Assembly (NCBI GenBank): GCA_963808965.1
Contig: CAWEHU010000004.1
Span: forward strand, 62,001-126,000
From: CAWEHU01 sp963808965
Lineage (GTDB): Bacteria > Pseudomonadota > Alphaproteobacteria > Acetobacterales > Acetobacteraceae
Length of the DNA: 64,000 nucleotides
Direction: 5' to 3'
The notes beneath the pieces are model-generated. The model ran no database searches and was not told where the DNA came from. It saw nothing but the letters and a program-made list of their open reading frames with translations. This document shows, one piece after another, positions 8,645 to 18,380 of the stretch. Made by a program: the position numbers and the translations under genes. Within the stretch, counting starts at the first letter, position 1. Every line of letters starts with the position of its first letter.

Positions 8645-9211
8645 ATGCACCTGACCCGTCGAACCCTCGTCCAGTCCACCTTGCTGGCAGCGCCGGTCGC
8701 CGCCATCGGCGCCCGGGGCGCGGCAGCGGCGTCGGACGCCGCCGAAATCGACCGGGACGCGACCGCCGCCTTGCACCGGCTCTACGCTATCGATCATCGA
8801 GCGGCCGCTCTTGGACCGAAGGCAGCCGGCATCCTGATCTTCCCCAAGATCGTCAAGGCGGGCTTCATCTTCGGCGGCCAGGGCGGCAAGGGCGCGCTGC
8901 GCGTTGGCGGCAAAACCCGAGGCTACTACACGATCGCCGCCGCATCGTGGGGTCTTCAGGCGGGGGTGCAATGGTTCAGCTACGCCCTGTTCTTCATGAA
9001 CCAGAACGCGCTTCACTACCTCGATCAGAGCGATGGCTGGGCGATCGGCACCGATCCGAACGTTGTCGTGGTCAATCGTGGCGTCGGCACCACACTCAAC
9101 AGCACGACCCTGGCGAAAGACGTGATCGCCTTCCCCTTCGGCCAGAAAGGCCTGATGGCCGACATCTCGGTGCAGGGCTCGAAGATCACCACGTATAACC
9201 CGAGTGCCTGA
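8645..9211 (+). CDS. YSC84/SYLF-domain lipid-binding protein, exported
   Basis: This protein of 188 residues begins MHLTRRTLVQSTLLAAPVAA, a twin-arginine-like signal ending near GARGAAAA. The mature part has ALGPKAAGILIFPKIVKAGF, GGQGGKGALRVGG and TIAAASWGLQAGVQ, the conserved blocks of the SYLF (Ysc84/DUF500) domain. The end has DISVQGSKITTY. SYLF proteins bind phospholipids and are usually periplasmic or outer-membrane associated in bacteria. A GGAG lies just before ATG 8645. Confidence 0.88.
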   Translation: MHLTRRTLVQSTLLAAPVAAIGARGAAAASDAAEIDRDATAALHRLYAIDHRAAALGPKAAGILIFPKIVKAGFIFGGQGGKGALRVGGKTRGYYTIAAASWGLQAGVQWFSYALFFMNQNALHYLDQSDGWAIGTDPNVVVVNRGVGTTLNSTTLAKDVIAFPFGQKGLMADISVQGSKITTYNPSA

Positions 9212-9375
9212 TGTGCCGCTCGCACCCCTGCATTCGATCGAGGGTCCGGTCCGGTTGACCCCTGACATGAGGGCGTGGGAGGCTCATATGGGTTTCCGCG
9301 CCTTTTAAGGCGAAGCGGCTCCTGTCGGGGCTCGGCCCCGATCGTCCGCACTAAGTCTAAGCAAGGAGGCAGTTC

Positions 9376-11015
9376 ATGACCGAGGAACGGCGGGTATTGA
9401 CCACGCGTCAAGGCCACCCCGTGGCTGACAATCAGAGCATGCGCACCGTGGGAGAGCGCGGCCCGGCGACGCTCGAGAATTATCAATTCATCGAGAAAAT
9501 AACGCACTTCGACCGGGAGCGCATCCCGGAACGGGTCGTGCATGCCCGCGGCACCAGCGCGCACGGCTATTTCGAGGCGTATGGCAAGATCGGCGACGAG
9601 CCGGCGAGTAAATACACGCGCGCCAAGGTTCTCACGCAGGCCGGCAAGAAGACGCCGCTATTCGTCCGCTTCTCGACCGTGATAGGCAGCAAGGACAGCC
9701 CGGAGACGGCGCGCGATCCGCGCGGCTTCGCGGTGAAGTTCTATACCGAAGACGGCAACTGGGATCTCGTCGGCAATAATCTGCAGGATCTTCTTCATCC
9801 GCGACGCGATCAAGTTCCCCGACATGATCCACGCCTTCAAACCGGACCCGGTCACGAACCGGCAGGAAGCGTGGCGCTTCTTCGACTTCGTGCAGCACCA
9901 TCCGGAGTCGCTGCACATGGTCACGTGGGTCAAGAGCCCTTGGGGCATCCCGGCCGACTACCGGCATATGGAAGGCTCGAGCGTCAACACCTACAAGCTG
10001 GTCAACGACGAAGGCGTCGCGCACCTGGTGAAGTTCTCCTGGGTGCCCAAGCAGGGCGTCAAGAACCTGACCAGCCCGCAGGCGGCCGAGATCCAGGCGC
10101 GCGACGTCGGACACGCGACCAAGGATCTTCATGACGCGATCGAGCGCGGCGATTATCCCGAGTGGGAGTTCTGCGCTCAGATCATGTCCGATGACGAACA
10201 CCCGGAGCTCGACTTCGATCCGCTCGACGACACGAAGCGCTGGCCGGAGGACAAGTTTCCGCTGCTGCCGGTCGGGCGCATGGTGCTGAACCGTAACCCG
10301 GATAATTTCTTCGCGGAAGCGGAGCAGTCCGCGTTCGGTACCGGCGTGCTAGTGGACGGCATCGACTTCTCGGACGACAAGATGCTGCAAGGCCGCACGC
10401 TGTCCTATTCTGACACCCAGCGCTATCGCGTCGGACCGAACTACCTGCAACTGCCCGTCAATGCACCGAAGAGCGGAGCCCGCACCAATCAGCGAGACGG
10501 CCAGATGGCCTATCTCGTGGACGGGGCCGGCGAGAACAAGCACGTCAACTACGAGCCGAGCTCGATGGGCGGCTTGCATGAGGCGCCTAAGCGCCAGCGG
10601 GACTATCACCAACTGGTCGAAGGCCGTCTCGGCCGTTACCAGTACAGCCGCACGCAAGACGACTACAAACAGGCGGGCGAGCGGTATCGCACCTTCGAGG
10701 ACTGGGAGCGCGAGGATCTCGATCAACAACCTCGTCGCGGACATGAAGGCCTGTCCGGAGCACATCGCGCTGCGCATGGTGTGGCACTTCTGGCATTGCG
10801 ACGAGGATTACGGCCGCCGCGTGGCCGAGGGAGCCGGAATCGACTTGCAGAAGGCATTGAAACTGCCGCCGCTCGAGGGCAAGCCGGCTCCGCATCAGAA
10901 GCTCAGCGTCGAGACCTTCACCAGCGGCGAACCGGCGCAGCCCACCGCTCAGCAATCCGGCCAAGCGAAGAAGCCGGCAACGCAGACGCAACGTCAGCCG
11001 CAACCCGCGAAGTGA
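9376..11015 (+). pseudogene. Heme catalase, two frameshifts
   Basis: The product would be a monofunctional heme catalase of about 545 residues. Frame 1 (from ATG 9376, AAGGAGG upstream) covers the arm and the catalytic His region VVHARGTSAHGYF and RFSTVIGS. It breaks at about 9788 after GNWDLVGNNLQ, where one extra base shifts FFIRDAIKFPDMIHAFKPDP to the next frame. That frame runs through FPLLPVGRMVLNRNPDNFF and SYSDTQRYRVGPNYLQLP (the heme-Tyr region would be near SYSDTQRYR). A second extra base near 10722 moves NNLVADMKACPEHIALRM to the third frame, which ends at 11015. Both breaks sit next to GATC. The gene is inactive as read unless these are sequencing errors. Confidence 0.88.
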
Positions 11016-11032
11016 GTTAGGCGCAGATCAAG

Positions 11033-11068
11033 GTCGGGCCACGGCGGAAACATTCGCCGTGGCCCGAC
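11033..11068. terminator. Perfect 14-bp hairpin between convergent catalase and LysR genes
   Basis: GTCGGGCCACGGCG (11033-11046) pairs perfectly with CGCCGTGGCCCGAC (11055-11068) across an 8-nt loop. It lies 17 bp after the catalase stop and 25 bp after the stop of the opposing LysR gene. There is no long T-run on either side, so a bidirectional, possibly Rho-assisted, terminator is likely. Confidence 0.7.
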
Positions 11069-11093
11069 CGAATTTGAAGTGGACTTGGAGAAG

Positions 11094-12011
11094 TCAAGCT
11101 TTTGGCGCAGCCCCTAGGGTGCCTCGGTAGCGTAGCGCATCGACCAGCAAGGCGAAGGCTGGCGTGGGTTGGCGACGGCTCGGGTAGTAAAGGTGATATC
11201 CCGGGAAAGGCGGACACCAATCGGCGAGCACGCGGATGAGCCGTCCTGTTGCGAGGTGAGTCTCCACCTGCTCCTCGGGCAGGTACGCCAAACCGAGTCC
11301 GGCCAGTGCGGCGTGGAGGATCGGGGTGGTGGCGTTGAACACAAGCTGCCCCTCGACCCGAACCTTCAGCTCGCGCCCACCTTTTTCGAATTCCCATGCG
11401 TAAAGGCCGCCATAGGTCGGTAGGCGGAGATTGATGCAATTATGGGCCGTGAGGTCCGGCGGCGTCCTGGGCCGCTTTCGGGTTGCGAAGTAGGAAGACG
11501 CACCGACGACCGCCATGCGCATGTCTGGCCCGATACGCACGGCGATCATGTCCTTCGCAACCAGCTCGCCCGAGCGAATGCCAGCGTCATAGCCTTCGGC
11601 GGCGATGTCGGTCAGGCCATAGTCGATGATGAGTTCCACCCTGATATCAGGATAGTCCGGCAGCAGCTTCGCGAGCGCAGGACAGAGGACTGCCTGCATT
11701 GCGTGTTCGTGCGTCGTGATGCGAATGGTGCCAGAGGGCTTCTCACGAAGTTCACTCACCGCGGTCAGCTCGGCGTCGATCTCATCGAACTTCGGTCCCA
11801 AGGTTCGCAGCAGGCGTTCGCCCGCCTGCGTTGGGGAGACGCTGCGCGTGGTGCGGGTTAGCAGCCGAAGGCCAAGCCGTGCTTCAAGCCCGCGGACAGT
11901 CTGGCTCAGCGCCGACTGTGAAACCCCAAGCTTCGCTGCCCCACGGGTGAAGCTCCTCTCCTTCGCCACTGCGAGGAAGGCAAGCAAGTCATTGAAATCC
12001 ATCCGTGGCAT
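11094..12011 (-). CDS. LysR-family transcriptional regulator
   Basis: This regulator of 305 residues has the N-terminal winged helix-turn-helix FNDLLAFLAVAKERSFTRGA and LGVSQSALSQTVRGLEARLG (residues 5-55), followed by the linker and a periplasmic-binding-like effector domain. The C-terminal half has AVVGASSYFATR and HNCINLRLPTYG, as in the AaeR/DsdC-like group that often controls oxidoreductases. It diverges from the cupin-SDR operon across about 135 bp, so it most likely regulates that operon in response to a small aromatic or quinone-like ligand. Confidence 0.88.
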   Translation of the reverse strand: MPRMDFNDLLAFLAVAKERSFTRGAAKLGVSQSALSQTVRGLEARLGLRLLTRTTRSVSPTQAGERLLRTLGPKFDEIDAELTAVSELREKPSGTIRITTHEHAMQAVLCPALAKLLPDYPDIRVELIIDYGLTDIAAEGYDAGIRSGELVAKDMIAVRIGPDMRMAVVGASSYFATRKRPRTPPDLTAHNCINLRLPTYGGLYAWEFEKGGRELKVRVEGQLVFNATTPILHAALAGLGLAYLPEEQVETHLATGRLIRVLADWCPPFPGYHLYYPSRRQPTPAFALLVDALRYRGTLGAAPKA

Positions 12012-12087
12012 TCAGAAGGCCCGCTTATAGGTCCATGCGGGTTCTACCGCCTAATCCCCAGCTGCCGCATCCATTACCTGACTAGCC

Positions 12088-12125
12088 GAGACCCCATCGG
12101 CGGTCGCGAGACGGTCTGGGGTCTC
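12088..12125. repeat. Inverted repeat GAGACCCC/GGGGTCTC between LysR and cupin genes
   Basis: Perfect 8-bp arms at 12088-12095 and 12118-12125 are separated by 22 nt. The element lies in the divergent promoter region, just before the cupin ribosome-binding site (GAAGGAGAGG). It could be an operator for the LysR regulator or an mRNA hairpin in the cupin leader. Confidence 0.4.
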
Positions 12126-12146
12126 AACAAGCGAAGGAGAGGGGCG

Positions 12147-12542
12147 ATGGAGATCAAGCGGGTGGGTTCCCAGACTTCCGGCAAGGGGCCTGCGGAGTAT
12201 TTCACCGGAACGGTGCGGGTTGACCCGCTGTTCAGCCCGCCCGATCCGGCCCGTGTCTCTATGGCGCTCGTCACCTTCGAGCCCGGCGCACGTACGGCGT
12301 GGCACACCCATCCGCTCGGCCAGACCCTGATCGTGACCACCGGCTGCGGCTGGGTCCAGCGCGAGGGCGGGCCGGTCGAGGAGATCCGACCGGGTGACGT
12401 GGCCTGGTTCCCGCCCGGCGAGAAGCACTGGCACGGCGCCACGCCCACGACGGCGATGAGCCATATCGCCGTCCAGGAAAAGCTCGACGGCTCGGCGGTG
12501 GACTGGATGGAACAGGTGACTGACGCGCAATACCGCCGCTGA
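12147..12542 (+). CDS. Cupin-domain protein
   Basis: This single-domain cupin has 131 residues. The first metal motif reads GARTAWHTHPLGQTLIVTTG and the second reads PGDVAWFPPGEKHWHGATP, giving the His/Glu-type ligands of a cupin barrel. Family relatives are dioxygenase-like or carboxymuconolactone-decarboxylase-associated proteins. It is the first gene of the operon divergent from the LysR regulator and is followed 34 bp later by an SDR. A strong ribosome-binding site GAAGGAGAGG precedes the ATG. Confidence 0.88.
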   Translation: MEIKRVGSQTSGKGPAEYFTGTVRVDPLFSPPDPARVSMALVTFEPGARTAWHTHPLGQTLIVTTGCGWVQREGGPVEEIRPGDVAWFPPGEKHWHGATPTTAMSHIAVQEKLDGSAVDWMEQVTDAQYRR

Positions 12543-12576
12543 GCTTGCGCCGCGACACGTCAGGAAAGGAGACGCT

Positions 12577-13305
12577 ATGACACAAGGCATCAAGGACAAG
12601 GTCGTCGTCGTCACCGGCGCAAGCAGCGGCCTCGGAGAAGCTGCTGCCAGGCGCCTCGCCCAGCACGGCGCCAAGCTGGTGCTAGGAGCGCGGCGTCTCG
12701 AAAGGCTCCACGCACTGGCCGAAGAGCTTTCGCTCGGCAATGACGCCGTTGTTCAGACCGATGTGACCCAATACGAACAGGTCAAGCGCCTGGTGGATCA
12801 TGCGGTGCAGTCGCATGGACGCATTGACGTGATCATCAACAATGCCGGCCTGATGCCGTTTTCGCCGCTTGAGAGACTGAAGGTGCAAGAGTGGGACCGC
12901 ACCATCGATGTGAACCTCAAAGGGGTGCTGTACGGCATCGCGGCTGCATTACCGCACATGAAAGCTCAACGCAGCGGCCACATCATCAATGTTTCCTCCG
13001 TTGCAGGCCACAAAGTGGGGCCGGCAGGCGCGGTCTATTCCGCGACAAAACATGCGGTGCGCGTGATCTCGGAGGGACTACGGCAGGAAGTGAAGCCATA
13101 CAACATTCGGAGCACCGTGATTTCGCCGGGCATGGTCGCGACCGAACTTCCCGACAGCATCAGCGAACCCGATATCGCGGAGAACGTGCGCAAACGTTAC
13201 GAAGGCGCCATTCCCCCGGAGTTTTTCGCGAACATCGTGTCATTCGCCATCAGTCAGCCAGAAGACGTGGACATCAACGAAATCCTGTTTAGGCCCACGA
13301 GTTAG
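12577..13305 (+). CDS. Short-chain dehydrogenase/reductase (SDR)
   Basis: This classical SDR has 242 residues. The Rossmann motif TGASSGLGEAAARRL lies at residues 14-28, NNAG follows DVIINNAGLMPF, and the catalytic Ser-Tyr-Lys reads NVSSVAGHKVG ... YSATKHAVR. NAD(P)H-dependent reduction of a carbonyl is expected. It lies in the cupin operon and is followed by a second, frameshifted SDR. The N-terminal ribosome-binding site GGAAAGGAG is good. Confidence 0.9.
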   Translation: MTQGIKDKVVVVTGASSGLGEAAARRLAQHGAKLVLGARRLERLHALAEELSLGNDAVVQTDVTQYEQVKRLVDHAVQSHGRIDVIINNAGLMPFSPLERLKVQEWDRTIDVNLKGVLYGIAAALPHMKAQRSGHIINVSSVAGHKVGPAGAVYSATKHAVRVISEGLRQEVKPYNIRSTVISPGMVATELPDSISEPDIAENVRKRYEGAIPPEFFANIVSFAISQPEDVDINEILFRPTS

Positions 13306-13337
13306 GAATACTGAGCAGGGAGGACAAGGAGCAGGAT

Positions 13338-14110
13338 ATGACAGCGGACCAGGACGGGAGCTACGCGGGTAAAGTCGCGTTCGTGACCGGAGCAGCGAAC
13401 GGCATCGGCCGCGCCGCGGCGCTGGCGTTCGCCCGCGAGGGCGCCAGCGTGGTGGTCGCCGATGTTTGGGAAGAGGGCAATCAGGAAACGGCCCGCATGA
13501 TCGAAGAGGCCGGCGGCCGGGCGCTCGCCGTCAGGTGCGACGTGACGCGGGCCGAGGACGTAAAGGCCGCGCTGGAAAGGCGGTCGAAGCATTCGGGGGC
13601 CTCGACTTCGCCTTCAACAACGCCGGCGCCGAACAGGCAATGGCGGCCACGGCCGATCTCACGGCGGAGGAGTGGGACCGGATCGTCGGCATCGATCTGC
13701 GTGGCGTGTTCCTGTGCATGAAGTACGAGATCCCCTTGATGCTTCGGCAGGGCGGCGGCGCGATCGTGAACACCTCCTCGGGCGCTGGGGTCATAGGCAT
13801 TAAGGGTCAGGCCGCGTACGTCGCCGCGAAGCACGGCGTGATCGGCCTGACGAAGTCGGCCGCCCTCGACTACGCGCCGTCGAACATCCGCATCAACGCC
13901 GTATGCCCCGGATACATCGACACCCCGATGATGCAGCGCTTCACCGGGGGCACTCCCGAAGGGCGGGAGAAGGTGATCATACAGGAGCCGGTCGGCAGAA
14001 TGGGTAAGCCCGAGGAGATCGCCGCCGCTGTCCTCTGGCTGTGTTCGGATGCGGCCGCCTTCGTCATTGGACATGCCATGGTCATCGATGGCGGCCAAAC
14101 GGTGGGTTGA
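13338..14110 (+). pseudogene. SDR family oxidoreductase, frameshifted
   Basis: The first frame from ATG 13338 carries the Rossmann motif TGAANGIGRAAALAFAREGA and CDVTRAEDVKAALE. At about 13578, in GGAAAGG, one base is missing. The protein continues in another frame as KAVEAFGGLDFAFNNAGAEQ, with the catalytic Tyr-Lys in YVAAKHGVIGLTKSAAL and the C-terminus MVIDGGQTVG ending at 14110. Repaired length is about 257 residues, typical of glucose-1-dehydrogenase-like SDRs. It follows the intact SDR by 32 bp with AGGAGCAGG as ribosome-binding site. Confidence 0.82.
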
Positions 14111-14222
14111 TCTGGATGGGAGAGCCCCGCAACAAGCGGTACGGCGTCGGTTGAGGAGCATTGCGGCGCGAGCAGGTGCCCTGAACGCCTTGCTAGCTAT
14201 GCGTTTCGATTCAGGAGTTACC

Positions 14223-15429
14223 ATGTCGTGCACCACTTCGCGGCTGCCCGCGGGAGCCGCGCCTTCCGTCATAGTGGCGCTGTTGCCCATCATGGCTGTG
14301 GTCTTCATAGCCTTCCTCGTCATCGGTCTCGCGATGCCGGTGCTCCCGCTGCATGTGCATCAGGGTCTTGGCCTCGGCACCTTCGTGGTCGGCGTTGTCG
14401 CCGGAAGCCAGTTCGCGGCATCGCTGCTCTCGCGGGTGTGGGCGGGCCACTACGCCGACAGAAGCGGCGCCAAGCGCGCAGTCGTCACCGGCCTGCTGGT
14501 CGCTACGGCGGCGGGGCTGCTCTACCTGCTATCGCTTCGTTTCGTGAGCGCCCCGGTGACGTCGGTCATCATCCTGTTGTTAGGGCGTGCGGTTCTCGGC
14601 GCGGCGGAGAGCTTCATCATCACAGGGGCGCTCAGCTGGGGGCTGGCGCTCGCCGGGCCGCAGAACACGGGCAAGGTCATGGCGTGGATCGGGACGGCGA
14701 TGTACGCAGCGTTCGCGGGCGGCGCGCCGATTGGAACCACCCTGTACGCGAGTCATGGCTTCGCGGCCGTTGCGCTCGCGACGACGCTGCTTCCGCTCGG
14801 CACCCTGATGCTGGCTGCCCCGCTCCGTTCTTCCGTGGCACCTCACCATCAGGGCCGCCCTGCGCTCACCAAAGTGGCCGGCGCGGTTTGGGTGCCGGGA
14901 CTGGGTCTCGCGTTCAGCAGCATCGGCTTCGGCGCGATCACCGTGTTCATCCCGCTGCTCTTCGCCGAGCGCGGGTGGAGTCCCGCCTGGCTCGCCTTCA
15001 GCGCCTTCGCGATCGCCTTCATCCTGGCGCGCGTGGTCTTCGGTCATTTGCCGGACAGGCTCGGCGGCCCCAGAGTTGCGCTGGTTTCCGTGCTGGCCGA
15101 AGCGGCTGGCCAAGGGCTCATCTGGTTCGCGCCGTGGTCCACGCTTGCGTTGATCGGGGCCACGCTCACCGGCTTCGGCTACTCGCTCGTCTACCCCGGC
15201 TTTGGCGTGGAAGCGGTCCGCCGCGCACCGCCGCAGAGCCGCGGTCTCGCCATGGGAGCTTACACCGCCTGTCTCGACCTGGCCCTGGGGATTGCGAGCC
15301 CGGCGCTGGGGCTGATCGCAGGCGGAGCCGGCCTAAGTGCGGTGTTCCTCGCCAGCACGCTGGCTGTGCTCTGCTGCCGCACCTATCGCCATGCAACTCC
15401 TATATGCGCCGTCACGGGCCTCTTCGTAA
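14223..15429 (+). CDS. MFS transporter (YhhS/arabinose-efflux-like), C-terminal frameshift
   Basis: This is a 12-helix major-facilitator exporter of about 400 residues. Helix 1 is VIVALLPIMAVVFIAFLVIG; the motif RVWAGHYADRSGAKRA after helix 2 is the MFS loop signature, and AVLGAAESFIITGALSWG is motif C-like. The frame from 14223 stays open to 15626. However, one extra base near 15380 probably hides the true end, because a neighbouring frame reads IAMQLLYAPSRASS with TAA at 15427-15429. That TAA overlaps the ATG of the next gene (TAATG). A CAGGAG precedes ATG 14223. The substrate is unknown. Confidence 0.75.
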
Positions 15430-16227
15430 TGAGACTTCTTACTGCGGCGGTTGCGTTGCTATCTCTGATCGTTTCATCTTTGACCCAAGCGGAGCAGACA
15501 AACGCCATGCAAAACTCGCGCGCTCTCCGGCCCACGCTGCCATCCGACGATGTTCGCGTGGTCGCGCCGGCCCTTGAGAAGTACCACTCGAGGCACTCTC
15601 CTCGACAATTTGTGGAAACGCCCTGATCTCGGGCCACGGGACCGCAGCATCATCACGATCTCGGCCCTCGTCGCACGCGATCAGACCATCGAGATGCCGT
15701 ACTATTTCAACCTGGCGCTCGATAACGGCGTCAAACCGAGCGAGATCTCCGAGATCATCACGCATCTCGCGTTCTATTCCGGATGGTCTAACGCTATGTC
15801 GGCCGTCGCGATCGCGAAAGACATCTTTGCCCAGCGCGGAATCGGGGTCGATCAGCTCCCTCCAGCTTCACCTGAACTTCTCCCGATTGATCAGCCCGCC
15901 GAGGCGCAACGCGCCGCCCGTGTCGAGCAACAGGCTGGCCCGGTCGCTCCAGGGCTCGTGCAGTTCACCGCGGATGTTCTGTTCCGTGATCTGTGGCTGC
16001 GTCCGGGACTCGCGCCACGCGATCGGAGCCTCGTCACTGTCAGCGCACTGATCGCCTCGGGCCAGGTCGCGCAGATTCCGTACCACCTCAATAGGGCGAT
16101 GGATAACGGCCTCACGCGAGCGCAGGCTTCGGAAGTGATCGCGCATCTTGCATTCTACGCAGGCTGGCCGAACGCATTCTCGGCTGTACCGGTCGCTAAG
16201 GGCGTCTTCGATAGCCGTTCCAAATGA
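15429..16227 (+). pseudogene. Carboxymuconolactone decarboxylase family protein with signal peptide, frameshifted
   Basis: The N-terminus from ATG 15429 is a Sec signal (MRLLTAAVALLSLIVSSLTQA) followed by LRPTLPSDDVRVVAPALEKY. At about 15590 one extra C shifts the frame, after which TRGTLLDNLWKRPDLGPRDR begins two tandem AhpD-like CMD repeats. These are LGPRDRSIITISALVARDQ ... HLAFYSGWSNAMSA and LAPRDRSLVTVSALIASGQ ... HLAFYAGWPNAFSA. Cysteines of the AhpD CxxC site are absent. The protein would be periplasmic and about 265 residues. It ends the cupin-SDR cluster, and a DUF2255 gene follows. Confidence 0.75.
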
Positions 16228-16255
16228 CAATTCTGCGCGAAGAGGAGATGCGCCA

Positions 16256-16642
16256 GTGACGACGTGGACGAGTGATGAACTCGACAAGATCGGAAAAGCA
16301 GAAGAACTGGAGATCGCGTCCGTCCGGCGCGACGGCGCGCTGCGAAAGCCGGTGACCATTTGGGTCGTCCGCCACGGTGATGACCTCTACGTCCGATCCG
16401 GGTACGGGCAAGCCGCCGCCTGGTACCGCGGCACTCAGGTGCGACATGAAGGTCATATCAAGGCTGGTGGCGTCGACACAGACGTGATTTTTGCCGACCC
16501 CGATCCCGCTCTCAATGACCAAATCGACGCCGCGTACCGCAGCAAGTATCGCGGCTATGGTGCACAGTACCTGGATCCGATGGTCGCCCCTGAGGCACGA
16601 TCCACGACAATCAGATTAGTGCCGCGCTCGGCAAGCTCTTAA
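16256..16642 (+). CDS. DUF2255 family protein
   Basis: This small protein has 128 residues and starts at GTG 16256 behind AGAGGAG. It begins (V)TTWTSDELDKIGKAEELEIA and has the family core KPVTIWVVRHGDDLYVRSG followed by GQAAAWYRGTQVRHEGHIKAG, like flavin/nitroreductase-type split beta-barrels. It ends with the Ala-Tyr-Arg-Ser-Lys-Tyr and Pro-rich tail usual for DUF2255. It is commonly found near SDR and CMD genes, as here. Biochemical activity is unknown. Confidence 0.85.
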   Translation: MTTWTSDELDKIGKAEELEIASVRRDGALRKPVTIWVVRHGDDLYVRSGYGQAAAWYRGTQVRHEGHIKAGGVDTDVIFADPDPALNDQIDAAYRSKYRGYGAQYLDPMVAPEARSTTIRLVPRSASS

Positions 16643-16747
16643 CGTCCGTCCGGGATCATGTTGGTTTGAGCCCGGCAGCAAGAGTCCGTCGAGGCAGGAA
16701 TTGCGACGACCAGGTTGATCCTTCACGCACGCTCCGTCGCTTGTGCA

Positions 16748-17920
16748 TCATGTTCGCGGCCGGCAGATGTCGGCAATCGTCGCGCCCAACGCGCCGGTCA
16801 GCATCAGCACAGCCATGGGCCGCGCCGTTCCGTCGTCGAGCAAGCCGACCAGCAGCCCGCTTATCGACCCGAGCAGGAATTGCAGCGTTCCCATCAGCGC
16901 CGAAGCGCTCGCCGCATGTTCCGCGTGGCGCGACAGAGCGCCAACGGTCGCGTTCGGCATCACGAACCCGATGCTGCCCATATTGAGAAAGATCGGCACG
17001 ATGACCGCGAGGACGCCGCCCCAACCGGTAATAGCCACGACGACGAGGGCGGCCGTCACGCATACTGAGGCGCGCACCGCCGCTCGGAGCACGGCCGAAA
17101 AACCAAAGCGGTGCAAGATGCGGGAGTTCACCTGGGACGTGGTGATGAAGGCTGCCGCGCACATGCCGAACACCATGCCGTACTGCGCCGGAGTCAGCCG
17201 GAATAGCTCGATGAACACGGGGGGAGAGCCGCCGAGATAGGCGAAAAGCCCGAACATGCAGAACCCGCCCTGCAGCGCGTGGGTGATGAAACCGCGCTCC
17301 CGGGCGATCTGTCCGTAGCGGGCGACGAGCGCCGCCGGACCCAGCCTGACCCGGTTCCGCTCCTCCAACGTGTCCGGCAGGAGGAGCCAGACCGCGACGG
17401 TGCAGATCGCCCCGTAACCGGTGCAGATCCAGAAGATCGCGTGCCAGCCCGCGAACCCGAGCACGGCGCCCCCGAGCGTGGGCGCGAGGATCGGGGCCGC
17501 TCCCATGACCAGAATGAGACGAGACATCAGCCGGGCGGCAGCGTGTCCGTCCGCGAGATCGCGCACCATCGCGCGCGGGATGACCATGCCGGCCGAACCC
17601 CCGAAGGCGGCGATGGCCCGGAACGCTGATAGCCACCCCAAGGAGGGGGCCAGGGCGCAGGCGGCCGAGGCCAACGTATACACCGCCGTTCCTATGACCA
17701 GCGGACCCCGCCGGCCGAACCGGTCGGACAAGGAGCCTTGGGTGATCTGCCCGACGGCGAGCCCTGCGAACCAGGTGGCGAGCGTGATCTGCGCGGTGCC
17801 CGGCGGATCTCCATAGGATGCTTCGATCGCCGGGAATGCCGGCAAGTACATGTCGGTGGAGACCGGCCCGACCGCGGTCAGGAACCCGAGCAGTATCGGC
17901 AGCCAGACGGGGACTCGCAT
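16748..17920 (-). CDS. Bcr/CflA-family multidrug efflux MFS transporter
   Basis: This is a 12-helix exporter of about 390 residues. The N-terminus VWLPILLGFLTAVGPVSTDM followed by YLPAFPAIEASYG is diagnostic of Bcr/CflA. DRFGRRGPLVIGTAVYTLAS is the MFS loop motif, and IPRAMVRDLADGHAAARLMS is also highly conserved. I use ATG 17920; the frame opens at 17956, which would add 12 residues. It faces the DUF2255 gene tail to tail. Confidence 0.9.
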   Translation of the reverse strand: MRVPVWLPILLGFLTAVGPVSTDMYLPAFPAIEASYGDPPGTAQITLATWFAGLAVGQITQGSLSDRFGRRGPLVIGTAVYTLASAACALAPSLGWLSAFRAIAAFGGSAGMVIPRAMVRDLADGHAAARLMSRLILVMGAAPILAPTLGGAVLGFAGWHAIFWICTGYGAICTVAVWLLLPDTLEERNRVRLGPAALVARYGQIARERGFITHALQGGFCMFGLFAYLGGSPPVFIELFRLTPAQYGMVFGMCAAAFITTSQVNSRILHRFGFSAVLRAAVRASVCVTAALVVVAITGWGGVLAVIVPIFLNMGSIGFVMPNATVGALSRHAEHAASASALMGTLQFLLGSISGLLVGLLDDGTARPMAVLMLTGALGATIADICRPRT

Positions 17921-18138
17921 GCGCCCTGTTTCGCAGCCCGCGCCGAGGCTGCCCATCCCCGATCAGGCATGGCTCGATTGCCCGCCGTCCGAGGAATTGG
18001 GTTTCCAATCGCCATTTCGTGCGCTGACGGCGGAGCCCAGCTTGCCCTAGTCTGTATCAGTGTCTTGCGCAGCGGTTTGAACGCGAACCGGGAGCCGGCT
18101 GCCGCCGAGGCCCAATCCACTTTTTTCGGAGCTTCTCC

Positions 18139-18345
18139 ATGCCCGTCGGCACCGTCAAATGGTTCAATCCCACCAAGGGGTTCGGCTTCATCCAGCCCGA
18201 CACGGGCGGACCGGACGTGTTCGTCCATATCTCCGCCGTCGAACAAGCGGGGCTGCGCCAGCTCAACGAAGGCCAGAAGGTCAGCTTCGAGCTTGAGCGG
18301 GGGCGGCAGGGCAAAACCGCGGCCGTTAACCTCAAGCAGGTCTGA
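18139..18345 (+). CDS. cspA: Cold-shock domain protein
   Basis: This single cold-shock domain of 68 residues binds single-stranded RNA or DNA. RNP1 is KGFGFIQ (residues 13-19) and RNP2 is VFVHIS (about 29-34), with the N-terminal MPVGTVKWFNPTKG. The gene is preceded by a leader of more than 100 bp after the divergent exporter gene, in which no clear cold box is visible. Paralogues are common, so the gene symbol denotes the family only. Confidence 0.93.
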   Translation: MPVGTVKWFNPTKGFGFIQPDTGGPDVFVHISAVEQAGLRQLNEGQKVSFELERGRQGKTAAVNLKQV

Positions 18346-18380
18346 CCCGAAGGCTGCGACCCCCAAGAGGAGGAGCAACC

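Noticed and set aside
14228..15577. A 449-codon frame overlapping the MFS gene
   Set aside because: The other frame has clear transmembrane helices and MFS motifs; this one is Arg/Gly-rich without structure.
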